Source: Candidatus Aminicenantota bacterium
Lineage (GTDB): Bacteria > Acidobacteriota > Aminicenantia > UBA2199
Direction: 5' to 3'
Length of the DNA: 64,000 bases
NCBI GenBank assembly: GCA_026393835.1
Contig: JAPKZK010000079.1
Span: 1 to 64,000 of the forward strand
How positions within the stretch are numbered: the stretch's first letter is position 1; each line of letters begins with the position of its first letter. Positions 29,759 to 37,176 of the stretch are shown here, one piece after another. The position numbers and the translations under genes were made by a program. The notes under the pieces are model-generated. The model saw nothing but the letters and a program-made list of their open reading frames with translations, had not been told where the DNA came from and did no database searches.

Positions 29759-31499
29759 TTCCGCAGCCAAAGAAATTGTTGCCAATTCCATCCGGTCGGC
29801 TATATGCATCGATGATGAATTTGTAGAACCGTATGAAGAAGCAAGAGGGAATGTCAAAAATGTAAATACGCCCAAACAACTTAGAGAGTTGTTTAGGAAA
29901 AGTAATTGCAGCCTGGATGTTTATACTTATAAAGGTTACCCGGAACTGGAAACAGAATCGGAATTCGTTTTTAAAAACCGGGACCTATTGATCCTGGATT
30001 GGAAACTAACGGACGGCCCGATCAAATTCAAGGACGCCCTCGATATTTTGAAAGATGCGGTTGAAAACCCCAGCCTGGCTTTCGTGTTAATTTACACAAA
30101 TGAACAGGATCTAGACGATATCGAGATGCAGATTCGCTCTTTTTTCAATCGAAAAACCGAAAGTACGAAAGAGAGCAATAGAAGAATATACAACCAATTA
30201 CTGTCATGCCTGGACGAGGAGTTCTTTTTAAAGGAAAACAGTGACAGTATCCCTGAAAGTGCGGAAGCTTTTTTCAAAGATAACAAGATTAAAGGTGTTT
30301 TTAAAGAGTTTTTTATGAACGGGCCTTCGGATGAAGCTGTCAAAGATTTCAAAGCAGTCATCAGGGATTATTTCGGAAGTCAACCGGATCAACAAAAAAT
30401 TGGGGCGGAATTCCTCAAACGTTTCGAAGAAACAGTGAAAAAACTGTATGGATGCGATAACCTATTCAAAGGTTGTGAGCAAATAGAATTTTACAATAGA
30501 AACACCTACATATCCCCGAAACCATTTCATCCGGATATTTATTGTCATAAGTTACACGGTCAGTTGCATGCCCTTTGGGTTAACAACACTTATATCACTA
30601 TTTTCAATAAGATTGACACACCCGATACTGTTTATAAAAATTTTTCGAGCTACCTTTGTTGTAGCCCCGGCAATATTATGACACTGATTGCCCTTGAGAT
30701 GAAGAACAACTTCAGGGAAAATTCGGGGAAAGTCGGAAAAAATTTATTGGCTGTGGATGAACTTGCATTTTTTCATCACCGGCGAACATTGTCCGATGAA
30801 GAGGAATTTTACGATTTCTTAAGAAATAATTGGAAACATCAGGTGGCCTCCTTTCATTTGAATTCCGATTCGAAAGTATTCCCGGTAATGGATGAATACA
30901 TTGACAAGAATCGAATCAATGACACAATCGATAAGAGAAAGAATGGGGATAAGGAGGAAAGCTTCCGGCAAGAACTGGCAAAACTGAACTTCCAGTATTC
31001 ATTTCATCATACGGAAAGAAAAGAAAGAGATTATCTACGATTCGGAGATATTTTTAGCGTCCAAAATTCAGCGGAAGCCATTGACATTGATGGGTATCTC
31101 TTAAATATCACGGCTCACTGCGACTGCTTAAGACCGGACAAAATCAATTATTATTTCCATTTTGTCTCAGGTAAAATCGATTCGTTGAAAAATGCACTGA
31201 AATACATAAACAATGAAGATGATTGTTTCTCATTCTTCTGCCCGAAAAATACCCCCCTATGCATATCCTGGGAAATCAAACCTTTTACGATTTTTATACC
31301 GGAAGAAAAGAGACGTTTTTCTCCTGGTTTCCCGATAGAAATAGAGATCGGTAAAGAATCGAAATATCTTTTTTATGAAGGCGCATTGTTGGAGAACTAT
31401 GCCCAGAGAATCGCCAATAAAGCATTCGCTCATGCTGCCCGCGTCGGAATCGACCTGGTAGGATGGGGAAACGAATCGAAGAAGGAATCGAAAAAGTAA
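29748..31499 (+). CDS. Receiver-like (response regulator) N-domain with large uncharacterised C-terminus
   Basis: The start at 29,748 follows AGGGAG at four bases and overlaps the ATPase gene by 11 bases. Residues 15-120 have the receiver pattern: acidic pair AICIDDEF (D22-D23-E24), the likely phosphoacceptor D84 in LLILDWKL, and the switch Thr/Ser position T117 in VLIYTNEQ. The remaining 450 residues have no motif I can name; they include a Cys/His-containing segment (CCSPGN, TAHCDCLRP) and a C-terminal basic tail. There is no DNA-binding HTH that I can see. With the kinase-like module in the preceding gene it suggests phospho-signalling, or a kinase-like ATPase gating an effector, inside the methyltransferase/Vsr operon. 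Confidence 0.8.
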   Translation: MNFDSAAKEIVANSIRSAICIDDEFVEPYEEARGNVKNVNTPKQLRELFRKSNCSLDVYTYKGYPELETESEFVFKNRDLLILDWKLTDGPIKFKDALDILKDAVENPSLAFVLIYTNEQDLDDIEMQIRSFFNRKTESTKESNRRIYNQLLSCLDEEFFLKENSDSIPESAEAFFKDNKIKGVFKEFFMNGPSDEAVKDFKAVIRDYFGSQPDQQKIGAEFLKRFEETVKKLYGCDNLFKGCEQIEFYNRNTYISPKPFHPDIYCHKLHGQLHALWVNNTYITIFNKIDTPDTVYKNFSSYLCCSPGNIMTLIALEMKNNFRENSGKVGKNLLAVDELAFFHHRRTLSDEEEFYDFLRNNWKHQVASFHLNSDSKVFPVMDEYIDKNRINDTIDKRKNGDKEESFRQELAKLNFQYSFHHTERKERDYLRFGDIFSVQNSAEAIDIDGYLLNITAHCDCLRPDKINYYFHFVSGKIDSLKNALKYINNEDDCFSFFCPKNTPLCISWEIKPFTIFIPEEKRRFSPGFPIEIEIGKESKYLFYEGALLENYAQRIANKAFAHAARVGIDLVGWGNESKKESKK

Positions 31500-31507
31500 A
31501 TCGGTCG

Positions 31508-31945
31508 ATGGATATTTACCCGGAAAAGAAAAGAAGCGAAGTTATGTCCAAAATCCCCGGGAGAGACACCAAACCGGAAATGTATATCAGGAAATTCCTA
31601 TTTTCAAAAGGATTCAGATATCGAATCGATGACAATAGATATCCCGGAAGGCCGGATATCGTTTTGCCAAAATTCAAAACCGCTGTTTTCATTCACGGTT
31701 GTTTTTGGCATGGACACCCCGGGTGTAAAGCGTCGAAACTCCCGGAAACCAGGAAGGAATTCTGGGAGAAAAAAATAAATGATAATATATTAAGAGATAA
31801 ACGTAATATCGAAGCATTGAAGAATCGAGGATGGAATGTTATTGTAATATGGCAGTGTGAAATAAAAAATATTGCTGCAAGGCAAAAGCGTTTGGAGTCC
31901 TTACTTACTGAGCTTTCAAATCTGTATGAACACCCTCCGAGGTGA
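31508..31945 (+). CDS. vsr: Very short patch repair (Vsr) endonuclease
   Basis: A 146-residue protein matching the Vsr family along its length: RSEVMSKIPGRDTKPE, GFRYRIDDNRYPGRPDIVLP with the catalytic Asp50, AVFIHGCFWHGHPGC with the His/Cys zinc ligands and the Phe-Trp pair that intercalates in known Vsr, then FWEKKINDN, RD and GWNVIVIWQCEI. Vsr nicks 5' of T in T:G mismatches left by deamination of 5-methylcytosine; Vsr-fold enzymes also serve as restriction endonucleases in some systems. The frame is open upstream to 31,463, which would overlap the receiver gene by 37 bases; I prefer 31,508 because the family homology starts there. It ends the four-gene operon. Confidence 0.93.
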   Translation: MDIYPEKKRSEVMSKIPGRDTKPEMYIRKFLFSKGFRYRIDDNRYPGRPDIVLPKFKTAVFIHGCFWHGHPGCKASKLPETRKEFWEKKINDNILRDKRNIEALKNRGWNVIVIWQCEIKNIAARQKRLESLLTELSNLYEHPPR

Positions 31946-32060
31946 GAATGTTACGGGGAATATTCGGTGCGGAGGAAAGAGTTTGCTGTGTTTTGGTACG
32001 AACATGAGATGCGGAAAAAAGCGATGCGGCGGAGAATGAAATAATTTTGATCGATTCACC

Positions 32061-32436
32061 GGGAAAAATGGCATATTCATAGAAAAAAATGGTAAAATCA
32101 CAAAAAAGTGAGGCGCATTCGCCCCGGGGAAAGGCGTATCCCCTACAAAATGAGGCGAAATCGCTAAAAGGTGAGGCGTATTCCCTACAATACGAGGCGT
32201 ATTCACTTAAAAATGAGGCGTATCCGCTCTGGGAAATGGCGTATTCGCACAAAAAAATGGTCTGTACGCAATTTTGCCATTAATTATGACCGGACGGAAG
32301 GCACGGCATTGCGAATACGCCTCTTTTTTGAGCGAATACATCAACTTATGACGCGGATACGCCTCACAAAGAAGCGAATACATCAATTTTTTGAGCGGAT
32401 ACGCCTCATTTCCGTGCGGATACGCCATTTTTCCAG
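32061..32436. repeat. Head-to-head array of 21-bp repeats (core GAGGCGTATTCGC)
   Basis: About ten units of exactly 21 bp run from about 32,061 to 32,270 with the core (G)AGGCGTATTCNC. After a 40-bp gap, six units of exactly 21 bp run to 32,436 in the opposite sense (GCGAATACGCCTC). Between the cores the seven or eight spacer bases vary. The 31,946-32,060 and 32,437-32,536 flanks hold nothing else I recognise. There are no unique spacers, so it is not CRISPR. Confidence 0.9.
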
Positions 32437-32536
32437 TGAAAATGTCGCGAATGCGGACGCATTTTTCGTGATTTGATACACTTTTTCCATCCCTGGAACA
32501 GGATTCGGCAGCGGAAGGGTTTTTCCTTTTCCATTT

Positions 32537-32545
32537 TGTTATAAT
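32537..32545 (+). promoter_or_regulatory. Extended -10 promoter, leaderless, of the decayed ABC-2 locus
   Basis: TGTTATAAT ends six bases before the ATG at 32,552, so transcription should start at or next to the A of the start codon. No clear -35 box is seen. Confidence 0.6.
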
Positions 32546-32551
32546 CCGACC

Positions 32552-33088
32552 ATGGAAAATACAATTTTAGAAATTAAGAATATAAGCAAATCCTCCGGCG
32601 ATATCACCGCGTTAACCAATTTCAGCGTTTCCTTGCAAAAAGGCGAAATCCTGGGCCTCCTGGGTCCCAACGGCGCCGGGAAAACCACCCTGATCTCCAT
32701 CCTCTCCGGCACTGTCAAAGATTTTTCCGGGGCGGTTACCTTTAAAGGCAAAAGCCTCTTCGCCGACCGCAAACTGAAGAATTACATGGGCATCGTACCC
32801 CAGGATATGGCCTTTTACGAAGATTTAAACGCCCTGGATAATCTTCTGTTCTGGGGCGGACTCTACGACATGCCCGGTTCGGAGTTGAAACAGCGCGCCC
32901 TGGAAGAACTGATTAAAATCGTGGGCGAAAAAGAATTGGTGGATGTGGCAGGGGAATTCGCGGCCGCGGCCATGGCAAACATATTGAAACAGGCTGATTT
33001 TGCCGAAATGCTTTCCGTCGCCGATAATGGCAATCCCGGTGCTGATGACCGCCATTATCGGCGCGATATTCGCTCCCTCCGCCGATAA
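32552..33088 (+). pseudogene. Broken ABC-2 exporter ATPase
   Basis: The first 130 residues are a normal drug-exporter-type ABC ATPase: Walker A LGPNGAGKTT and Q-loop IVPQDMAFYEDL. The LSGG signature, Walker B and H-loop are all missing. After about 32,960 the reading passes into sequence that belongs to the following permease in another frame. An internal deletion has therefore joined the ATPase front to the permease front. It cannot hydrolyse ATP as it stands. Confidence 0.85.
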
Positions 33089-33608
33089 TAAATTACCCAA
33101 AATAAAAGTGCTGGTGGTGGATAAGGATAAAAACATTGCCGCAAAGTTCCTCCTGGGTGCATTCGATTTACCGGAGTTGAAAGACATGTTCCAGGTAACC
33201 ATGGTGGATGAAACCGAAGGAAAGAAATTAATGGCCGCGGGCAAGGCGTCCGCCATGGTGGTTATTCCTGAAAAATTCTCCGACCGCTTCATCAAAGCGG
33301 AAAAATCGGAAATCATGGTGATTAAAAATCCATCGGAACAGTTCTTACCCAACGTCGTGGAAGAATTCATGATCACTTATGCCGTCGTTATGTCCGGCTT
33401 TATCCAGGTCTTTGAACCGGAATTAAAGACCATCGATAATTTCCTGCGGCAGGATACCCCGCTGGAACAAGTGTCCATTGCATCCATAACGCCCTTCCTT
33501 GAACAAGGCAAAAACAAAATCGCTGCTTTAAAGAATTACTTATCCCCTTTGTTGATTCAATTAAAAGCTGAGACGACCGGGGAAAAGAAACAAGGATGTT
33601 CTATATGA
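33000..33608 (+). pseudogene. ABC-2 type permease, truncated
   Basis: MAIPVLMTAIIGAIFAPSADNK followed by VLVVDKDKNIAAKFLLGAF and KASAMVVIPEKFSDRF matches the first membrane segment and extracytoplasmic loop of ABC-2 permeases. The amino end is missing and the five C-terminal membrane segments are absent; the frame ends overlapping the next gene (ATGA). Part of the same decayed exporter. Confidence 0.8.
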
Positions 33609-34074
33609 AGAAGATTTGGCATATTGCATTTATCGATATCAAACGGATGGTGCGGGACAAAACCTATTTTTTCTGGACCCTTTTGTTTCCGCTGGTGTTC
33701 ATTTTTATCTTCGGCAGTATTTTCAGGGGAGATACACAGCCAACCGTGGCGGCCCTGGTAGTGGTAAACCGGGACGCCGGACCCTGGGGCGCCTATTTCA
33801 TCGAAAAATCAAAGCGCCGGGCATCGATGTCCAGGCCGCCGCCCAGGTGGAAACCAAAATCATCCAGGCTTTTATCCTGGTTATTGCGGGCAAATTGCTT
33901 TTCAATTTGAACCTGGGCAATAATTTCCCCGGCTTACTGGGCCATGGATTCCTTTCATAAAATCATATTCTTTAACGGCGGGTTTGGCGATATCGGCCTC
34001 AATTTAATCGTTCTCCTGGGTTCGCTCTGGTCTTCACTTTCCTGGCCGTACGGTTCTTTCGTATTAAGGACTGA
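33605..34074 (+). pseudogene. Second ABC-2 type permease, deleted and frameshifted
   Basis: The start MKKIWHIAFIDIKRMVRDK with a first membrane segment (FFWTLLFPLVFIFIFGSIF) is intact, but the frame breaks at about 33,800. Pieces of the middle (VETKIIQAFILVIAGKLLFN) and the typical end (FALVFTFLAVRFFRIKD, stop at 34,074) are in other frames. At least three lesions, including large deletions, are needed to explain it. Confidence 0.8.
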
Positions 34075-34100
34075 GCGTGCCCCTCAACTTATTTTCATTA

Positions 34101-34128
34101 ATAATTAACAATTGACAATTGACAATTA
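34101..34128. repeat. AATTGACAATTG-type dispersed repeat
   Basis: TAATTAACAATTGACAATTG with a further unit. The same type is inserted in frame in two NRPS A domains (about 13,268-13,315 and 16,527-16,550). Confidence 0.75.
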
Positions 34129-34143
34129 GATTTATTTTCGGAT

Positions 34144-34641
34144 TTACCTATTTAAAATTTCCATCGGGATTTTCGAGATCACGGTGATTTGGTCGTCCGG
34201 GGTGACCCGTTCATCCGCCATTTTTATGTTGAAAATCCCCTCTATATTGAAAGGTAAATCATACGGCTTCTTTTTATACAGGGCGATGAAATCGACGCCC
34301 GGGGTCGGGGGCAAATCATGATACCCGGTTTCATCTTTTCCCACGGGTAATATTTTCTCTTCGATGACCGCATCGATCTTATGCGACGAAGCCAGGAATT
34401 GCTTTAATAATTCGGCCTCTATCAAGGTAAATTTCTCCTTGATGTGATTTTCCGGGTGAATCCTGGCGGTTGCGGATAATCCCTCATAATTAGCTATTAC
34501 TTTCTCAACCGGGACCTGCGGCGTCTCCCGCCCCAACACGAACCAGTTGACTTTCAAATTGTCATAAAGAATGTCTTTGTACCGAAAATTATTCACCATG
34601 GAATAGACGTGATACAATTTAGGCGTTTTTTCTTGACTCAT
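34144..34641 (-). CDS. Hypothetical protein, 165 residues
   Basis: I do not recognise this family. It is a soluble, charged protein without signal peptide or membrane segment, starting MSQEKTPKLYHVYSMVNNFRY. It has an AGGAGG site six bases before the ATG and a clear promoter upstream (34,666-34,694), so it is very probably expressed. It is divergent from the lipoprotein gene, with 115 bases between the start codons. Confidence 0.75.
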   Translation of the reverse strand: MSQEKTPKLYHVYSMVNNFRYKDILYDNLKVNWFVLGRETPQVPVEKVIANYEGLSATARIHPENHIKEKFTLIEAELLKQFLASSHKIDAVIEEKILPVGKDETGYHDLPPTPGVDFIALYKKKPYDLPFNIEGIFNIKMADERVTPDDQITVISKIPMEILNR

Positions 34642-34665
34642 CCGTTACCTCCTTCTAAAGATATC

Positions 34666-34694
34666 ACTTTACCAGGAATCGCAGAAAAAATCAA
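34666..34694 (-). promoter_or_regulatory. Promoter of the 165-residue hypothetical gene
   Basis: On the minus strand TTGATT, 17 bases, TAAAGT, then AGGAGG and the ATG at 34,641. Confidence 0.6.
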
Positions 34695-34704
34695 TTCATC
34701 CACC

Positions 34705-34733
34705 TTGATTTGTTCTTAAAGAACTGGTATAAA
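34705..34733 (+). promoter_or_regulatory. Promoter of the GspG-like lipoprotein gene
   Basis: TTGATT, 17 bases, TATAAA, followed by AAGGAG and the ATG at 34,757. Divergent to the promoter at 34,666-34,694. Confidence 0.65.
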
Positions 34734-34756
34734 TATTACTTTAATAAGGAGAAAAG

Positions 34757-35734
34757 ATGAAACGAAACGCCTTGGTGTTAATGATTGTTTTAACTGTTGG
34801 GTTATTGTTAAGTACGGCCTGCGGCAGAAAGGACGATATCGATTATGACCGGGCCCAAAACCTCTGGGAGCAGCAGATCATTCTCATAGATAATTATATC
34901 GGCGAAGTGGAGAAATCGACCAAACCGGATGTCACCGTGAAAGCCATGGACATATTTGCCCAGGGCCTGGAGGATCTGATTCCCGGGCTCAACGAATTAT
35001 TTGCAAAATACCCGGCTTTTAAAGAAAGAATAAAAAAAGAAAGCGGGGAAAAATCCGGGATGAGCGTGAGCCCGGATACGCAAAAAAAACAGGATGCAAT
35101 GTTGAAATTGATTGCCGCCGGTTTATTTACGGAAAGCCTGGTTAAGATGAAAGAAGATCAATTGAAAACGATTCCTCAATTGGGCGAAGCGCAGAAACGG
35201 CTGCTGGCTGTCCACGGGAAGTTAAAACTGGACGATTCCCTCAAAAAGGAATCCGGGGTGGTTGAGGTGTACACCCGGTTTGTCCAGGGCCAGTTTACCG
35301 GCAATACCAACCCGAAAGTGGAGAAATTTTTTGAGAAAATACGCAGGGCCAGTATTACTTCCCGCTTGAAAATAACCATGCGCAATATGTATATATTGGG
35401 GCTGGCCATCGAATCCTTCAAGGCCCAGTATTCTTATGTTCCCGATGTGGTGGAAGTGGATCAGTTACGAACTTACGGGGATTTCGTAAGCAAATTTTTA
35501 TCAAGGTATATTAAACCCGGGCAGCCGCTGCCCCTGGATGATGGATGGGGAAATTATTTTTCTTATAAATCGGCGGATCGCGATTACTGGATCGGCAGCG
35601 GCGGCAGCGACGGGAAGTTCAGCGGCTTCGAGCAAAAGGGTGTTTATACCGACCTGGAAAAAAGTGATGTAATCTATTCCAACGCGAAGTTTGTCTATTT
35701 CCCTCAATTGGGTGAAAAACCCATCGGTAAATAA
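34757..35734 (+). CDS. Lipoprotein with GspG-like C-terminal domain
   Basis: A 325-residue protein with a lipoprotein signal (VGLLLSTAC, lipid on Cys22). The middle is helical and unfamiliar. From about residue 210, TMRNMYILGLAIESFKAQY, a Pro-containing loop, PLDDGWGNYFSYKSADRDYWIGSGGSDGKF match the C-terminal globular part of type II secretion major pseudopilins (GspG), including DGWGN and the GSDG calcium-site region. It has no N-terminal methylation helix, so it is a lipid-anchored protein that carries only the globular fold. Its promoter and Shine-Dalgarno sequence are both clear, and two hairpins follow the stop. Confidence 0.82.
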   Translation: MKRNALVLMIVLTVGLLLSTACGRKDDIDYDRAQNLWEQQIILIDNYIGEVEKSTKPDVTVKAMDIFAQGLEDLIPGLNELFAKYPAFKERIKKESGEKSGMSVSPDTQKKQDAMLKLIAAGLFTESLVKMKEDQLKTIPQLGEAQKRLLAVHGKLKLDDSLKKESGVVEVYTRFVQGQFTGNTNPKVEKFFEKIRRASITSRLKITMRNMYILGLAIESFKAQYSYVPDVVEVDQLRTYGDFVSKFLSRYIKPGQPLPLDDGWGNYFSYKSADRDYWIGSGGSDGKFSGFEQKGVYTDLEKSDVIYSNAKFVYFPQLGEKPIGK

Positions 35735-35741
35735 TAAGAAA

Positions 35742-35775
35742 TAAGGGGGCTCTTTTCGAGAAAACCGCCCCCTTA
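35742..35775. terminator. Hairpin terminator between convergent genes
   Basis: TAAGGGGG pairs with CCCCCTTA, with an inner TTTTCGAGAAAA stem. It lies eight bases after the lipoprotein stop and before the convergent rdgB end. No long T-run follows on the plus strand. Confidence 0.65.
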
Positions 35776-35798
35776 CCCCCATAAAAGCTTTTAACTTA

Positions 35799-36464
35799 TC
35801 AAAAGCTTTGGGAAGTCAAGAAACCCTTTCTCGAAAGGGTTTCTTGCCGCCGGAGGCAAGTTACTAAAAAATCTTTGAGTTTTTGGAAAGCGCGGGCGCG
35901 GTGCGAAATTTTATTTTTTTCTTCGGCGCTTAACTCCGCAAAAGTTTTTTGCAGCGGCGGATAAAAAAACACCGGGTCATAGCCGAAGCCGCCGGCGCCC
36001 CGTTTCTCCGTTAAAATAATTCCTTCCACCTCGCCGCAAAAGGATTCCATAACGGAGCCGTTCCTGGAGAGGGTAATTGCCGTAACAAATTTTGCCCCCC
36101 GGTTTTCCACTGCCACATCTTTTAATTCCCGCAGCAGTTTCTCGATATTCTTTTCATCATCCTTGGGTTGATCATTACCGGCCGCATAACGCGCCGAATG
36201 AACCCCGGGTCTTCCCCCTAACGCTGCCACTACCAGCCCGGAATCGTCTGCCGCCGTATATACATCCTTGACCATCCGGCTGTAAAAAAGCGATTTCTCA
36301 ATGGAATTCTCAAGAAACGTTTCCCCGGTTTCCGGGGCGTCGCAGTCGATATTAAAATCAGTAAGAGAATAAACCTTTATGGGCAAGGGAGAGCCCGCGC
36401 ATAACCGTTCGATTTCTTTTGCCTTTCCTTTGTTTTTAGTGGCTGCCAGTAGTTCCAGTTCCAT
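35799..36464 (-). CDS. rdgB: XTP/dITP pyrophosphatase (RdgB/HAM1 family)
   Basis: The N-terminal LLAATKNKGKAKEI, the central AADDSGLVVAALGGRPGVHSARYAG-like stretch (DDSGL, PGVHSARYA), GGFGYDPVFFYP and the final SHRARAFQKL are the family's signature blocks. It removes non-canonical purine triphosphates (ITP, XTP) from the nucleotide pool. Residues after KLKDFL (TCLRRQETLSRKGFLTSQSF) are extra and encoded by a dispersed hairpin repeat. It is the last gene of a minus-strand directon, 14 bases after mgtC. Confidence 0.95.
   Translation of the reverse strand: MELELLAATKNKGKAKEIERLCAGSPLPIKVYSLTDFNIDCDAPETGETFLENSIEKSLFYSRMVKDVYTAADDSGLVVAALGGRPGVHSARYAAGNDQPKDDEKNIEKLLRELKDVAVENRGAKFVTAITLSRNGSVMESFCGEVEGIILTEKRGAGGFGYDPVFFYPPLQKTFAELSAEEKNKISHRARAFQKLKDFLVTCLRRQETLSRKGFLTSQSF
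35817..35860. repeat. Hairpin plus GCCGCCGGAGGCA dispersed element overlapping the rdgB 3' end
   Basis: CAAGAAACCCTTT and AAAGGGTTTCTTG form a perfect 13-bp stem with a four-base loop (35,817-35,846), followed by GCCGCCGGAGGCAAG. A second copy with a different stem but the same GCCGCCGGAGGCA tail lies at 59,668-59,706. The element encodes the last residues of RdgB. Confidence 0.8.
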
Positions 36465-36478
36465 TGTTTCTTTGATAA

Positions 36479-37126
36479 TTACAAATGTTCGCTGATGATT
36501 TCCTTTACTCCCGGCAGTTGCATGATTTTTTCGATAAAACCTTCGTTTTTGGTTTTGGAGGTAGTCAAGGTAATTTCGATTTCATAACCGTTATCGACTT
36601 TTCGTAGGCGGGAGTCGATGTATTTCAGGTCCAGTTCCCGGGTGATTTTTTTAATTTCGATCAGTACCGAGGCCCTGTCTTCGGCGGCGATGACATAGGC
36701 AAACGTTTGCGCCTGGTTTTCCAGGAGGTTGGTAATATATTTCAAGGAAGTTAAAATCAGCACTACGAAGGCAGTGACGATAAGTCCGGTTAAATAATAT
36801 CCGCTGCCGACAGAGACGCCTGCGGCGGCCACTACCCAGATAATGGCCGCGGTGGTAAGGCCGTGGGCGGCGAATCGCGCCCGAACGATGGCGCCGGCCC
36901 CCAGGAGCCCGATGGCGGTGATAATGTGTCCTGTCAATCGTGTGGGGTCCGCGGCTTTCGAAATATCTCCCATTTTAAGGGAAAGGATCGTGATCAATGT
37001 GCTGCCCACCGCGATTAAAATACAGGTGAGTAAACCCGTGTCTTTCCGGGATAATTCCCGTTCGAAACCGATGATGCCGCCCAGTACCGCCGACAATAAA
37101 ATTTTTAAGATGATTTCAATTTCCAT
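36479..37126 (-). CDS. mgtC: MgtC/SapB family membrane protein
   Basis: A 215-residue protein with four or five membrane segments in the first 140 residues (IILKILLSAVLGGIIGFERE with the conserved GFERE, LLTCILIAVGSTLITILSL, TAAIIWVVAAAGVSVGSGYY) and a soluble ACT-like C-terminal domain. The family includes magnesium-limitation and virulence proteins that act on F-ATPase, and many plain envelope proteins. AGAGGT lies eight bases before the ATG. It lies between the QueG-like gene (50 bases) and rdgB (14 bases). Confidence 0.92.
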   Translation of the reverse strand: MEIEIILKILLSAVLGGIIGFERELSRKDTGLLTCILIAVGSTLITILSLKMGDISKAADPTRLTGHIITAIGLLGAGAIVRARFAAHGLTTAAIIWVVAAAGVSVGSGYYLTGLIVTAFVVLILTSLKYITNLLENQAQTFAYVIAAEDRASVLIEIKKITRELDLKYIDSRLRKVDNGYEIEITLTTSKTKNEGFIEKIMQLPGVKEIISEHL

Positions 37127-37176
37127 TTATAAGTAACCTCTACTGTATTGTAATATAAAATGGATTTTTAAGCAAT

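Noticed and set aside
25795..31945. A plain dcm-vsr repair pair
   Set aside because: Two large overlapping genes separate the methyltransferase from Vsr, and the GHKL and receiver proteins have no place in ordinary very short patch repair.
31905..32476. Open frames of 64-115 codons across the first 21-bp array on both strands
   Set aside because: A 21-bp period makes seven codons, so all frames stay open by arithmetic. No Shine-Dalgarno sequence or family match supports them.
32552..33608. Functional ABC transporter with frameshift sequencing errors
   Set aside because: Whole blocks (signature, Walker B, membrane segments) are missing, so single-base errors cannot restore the genes.
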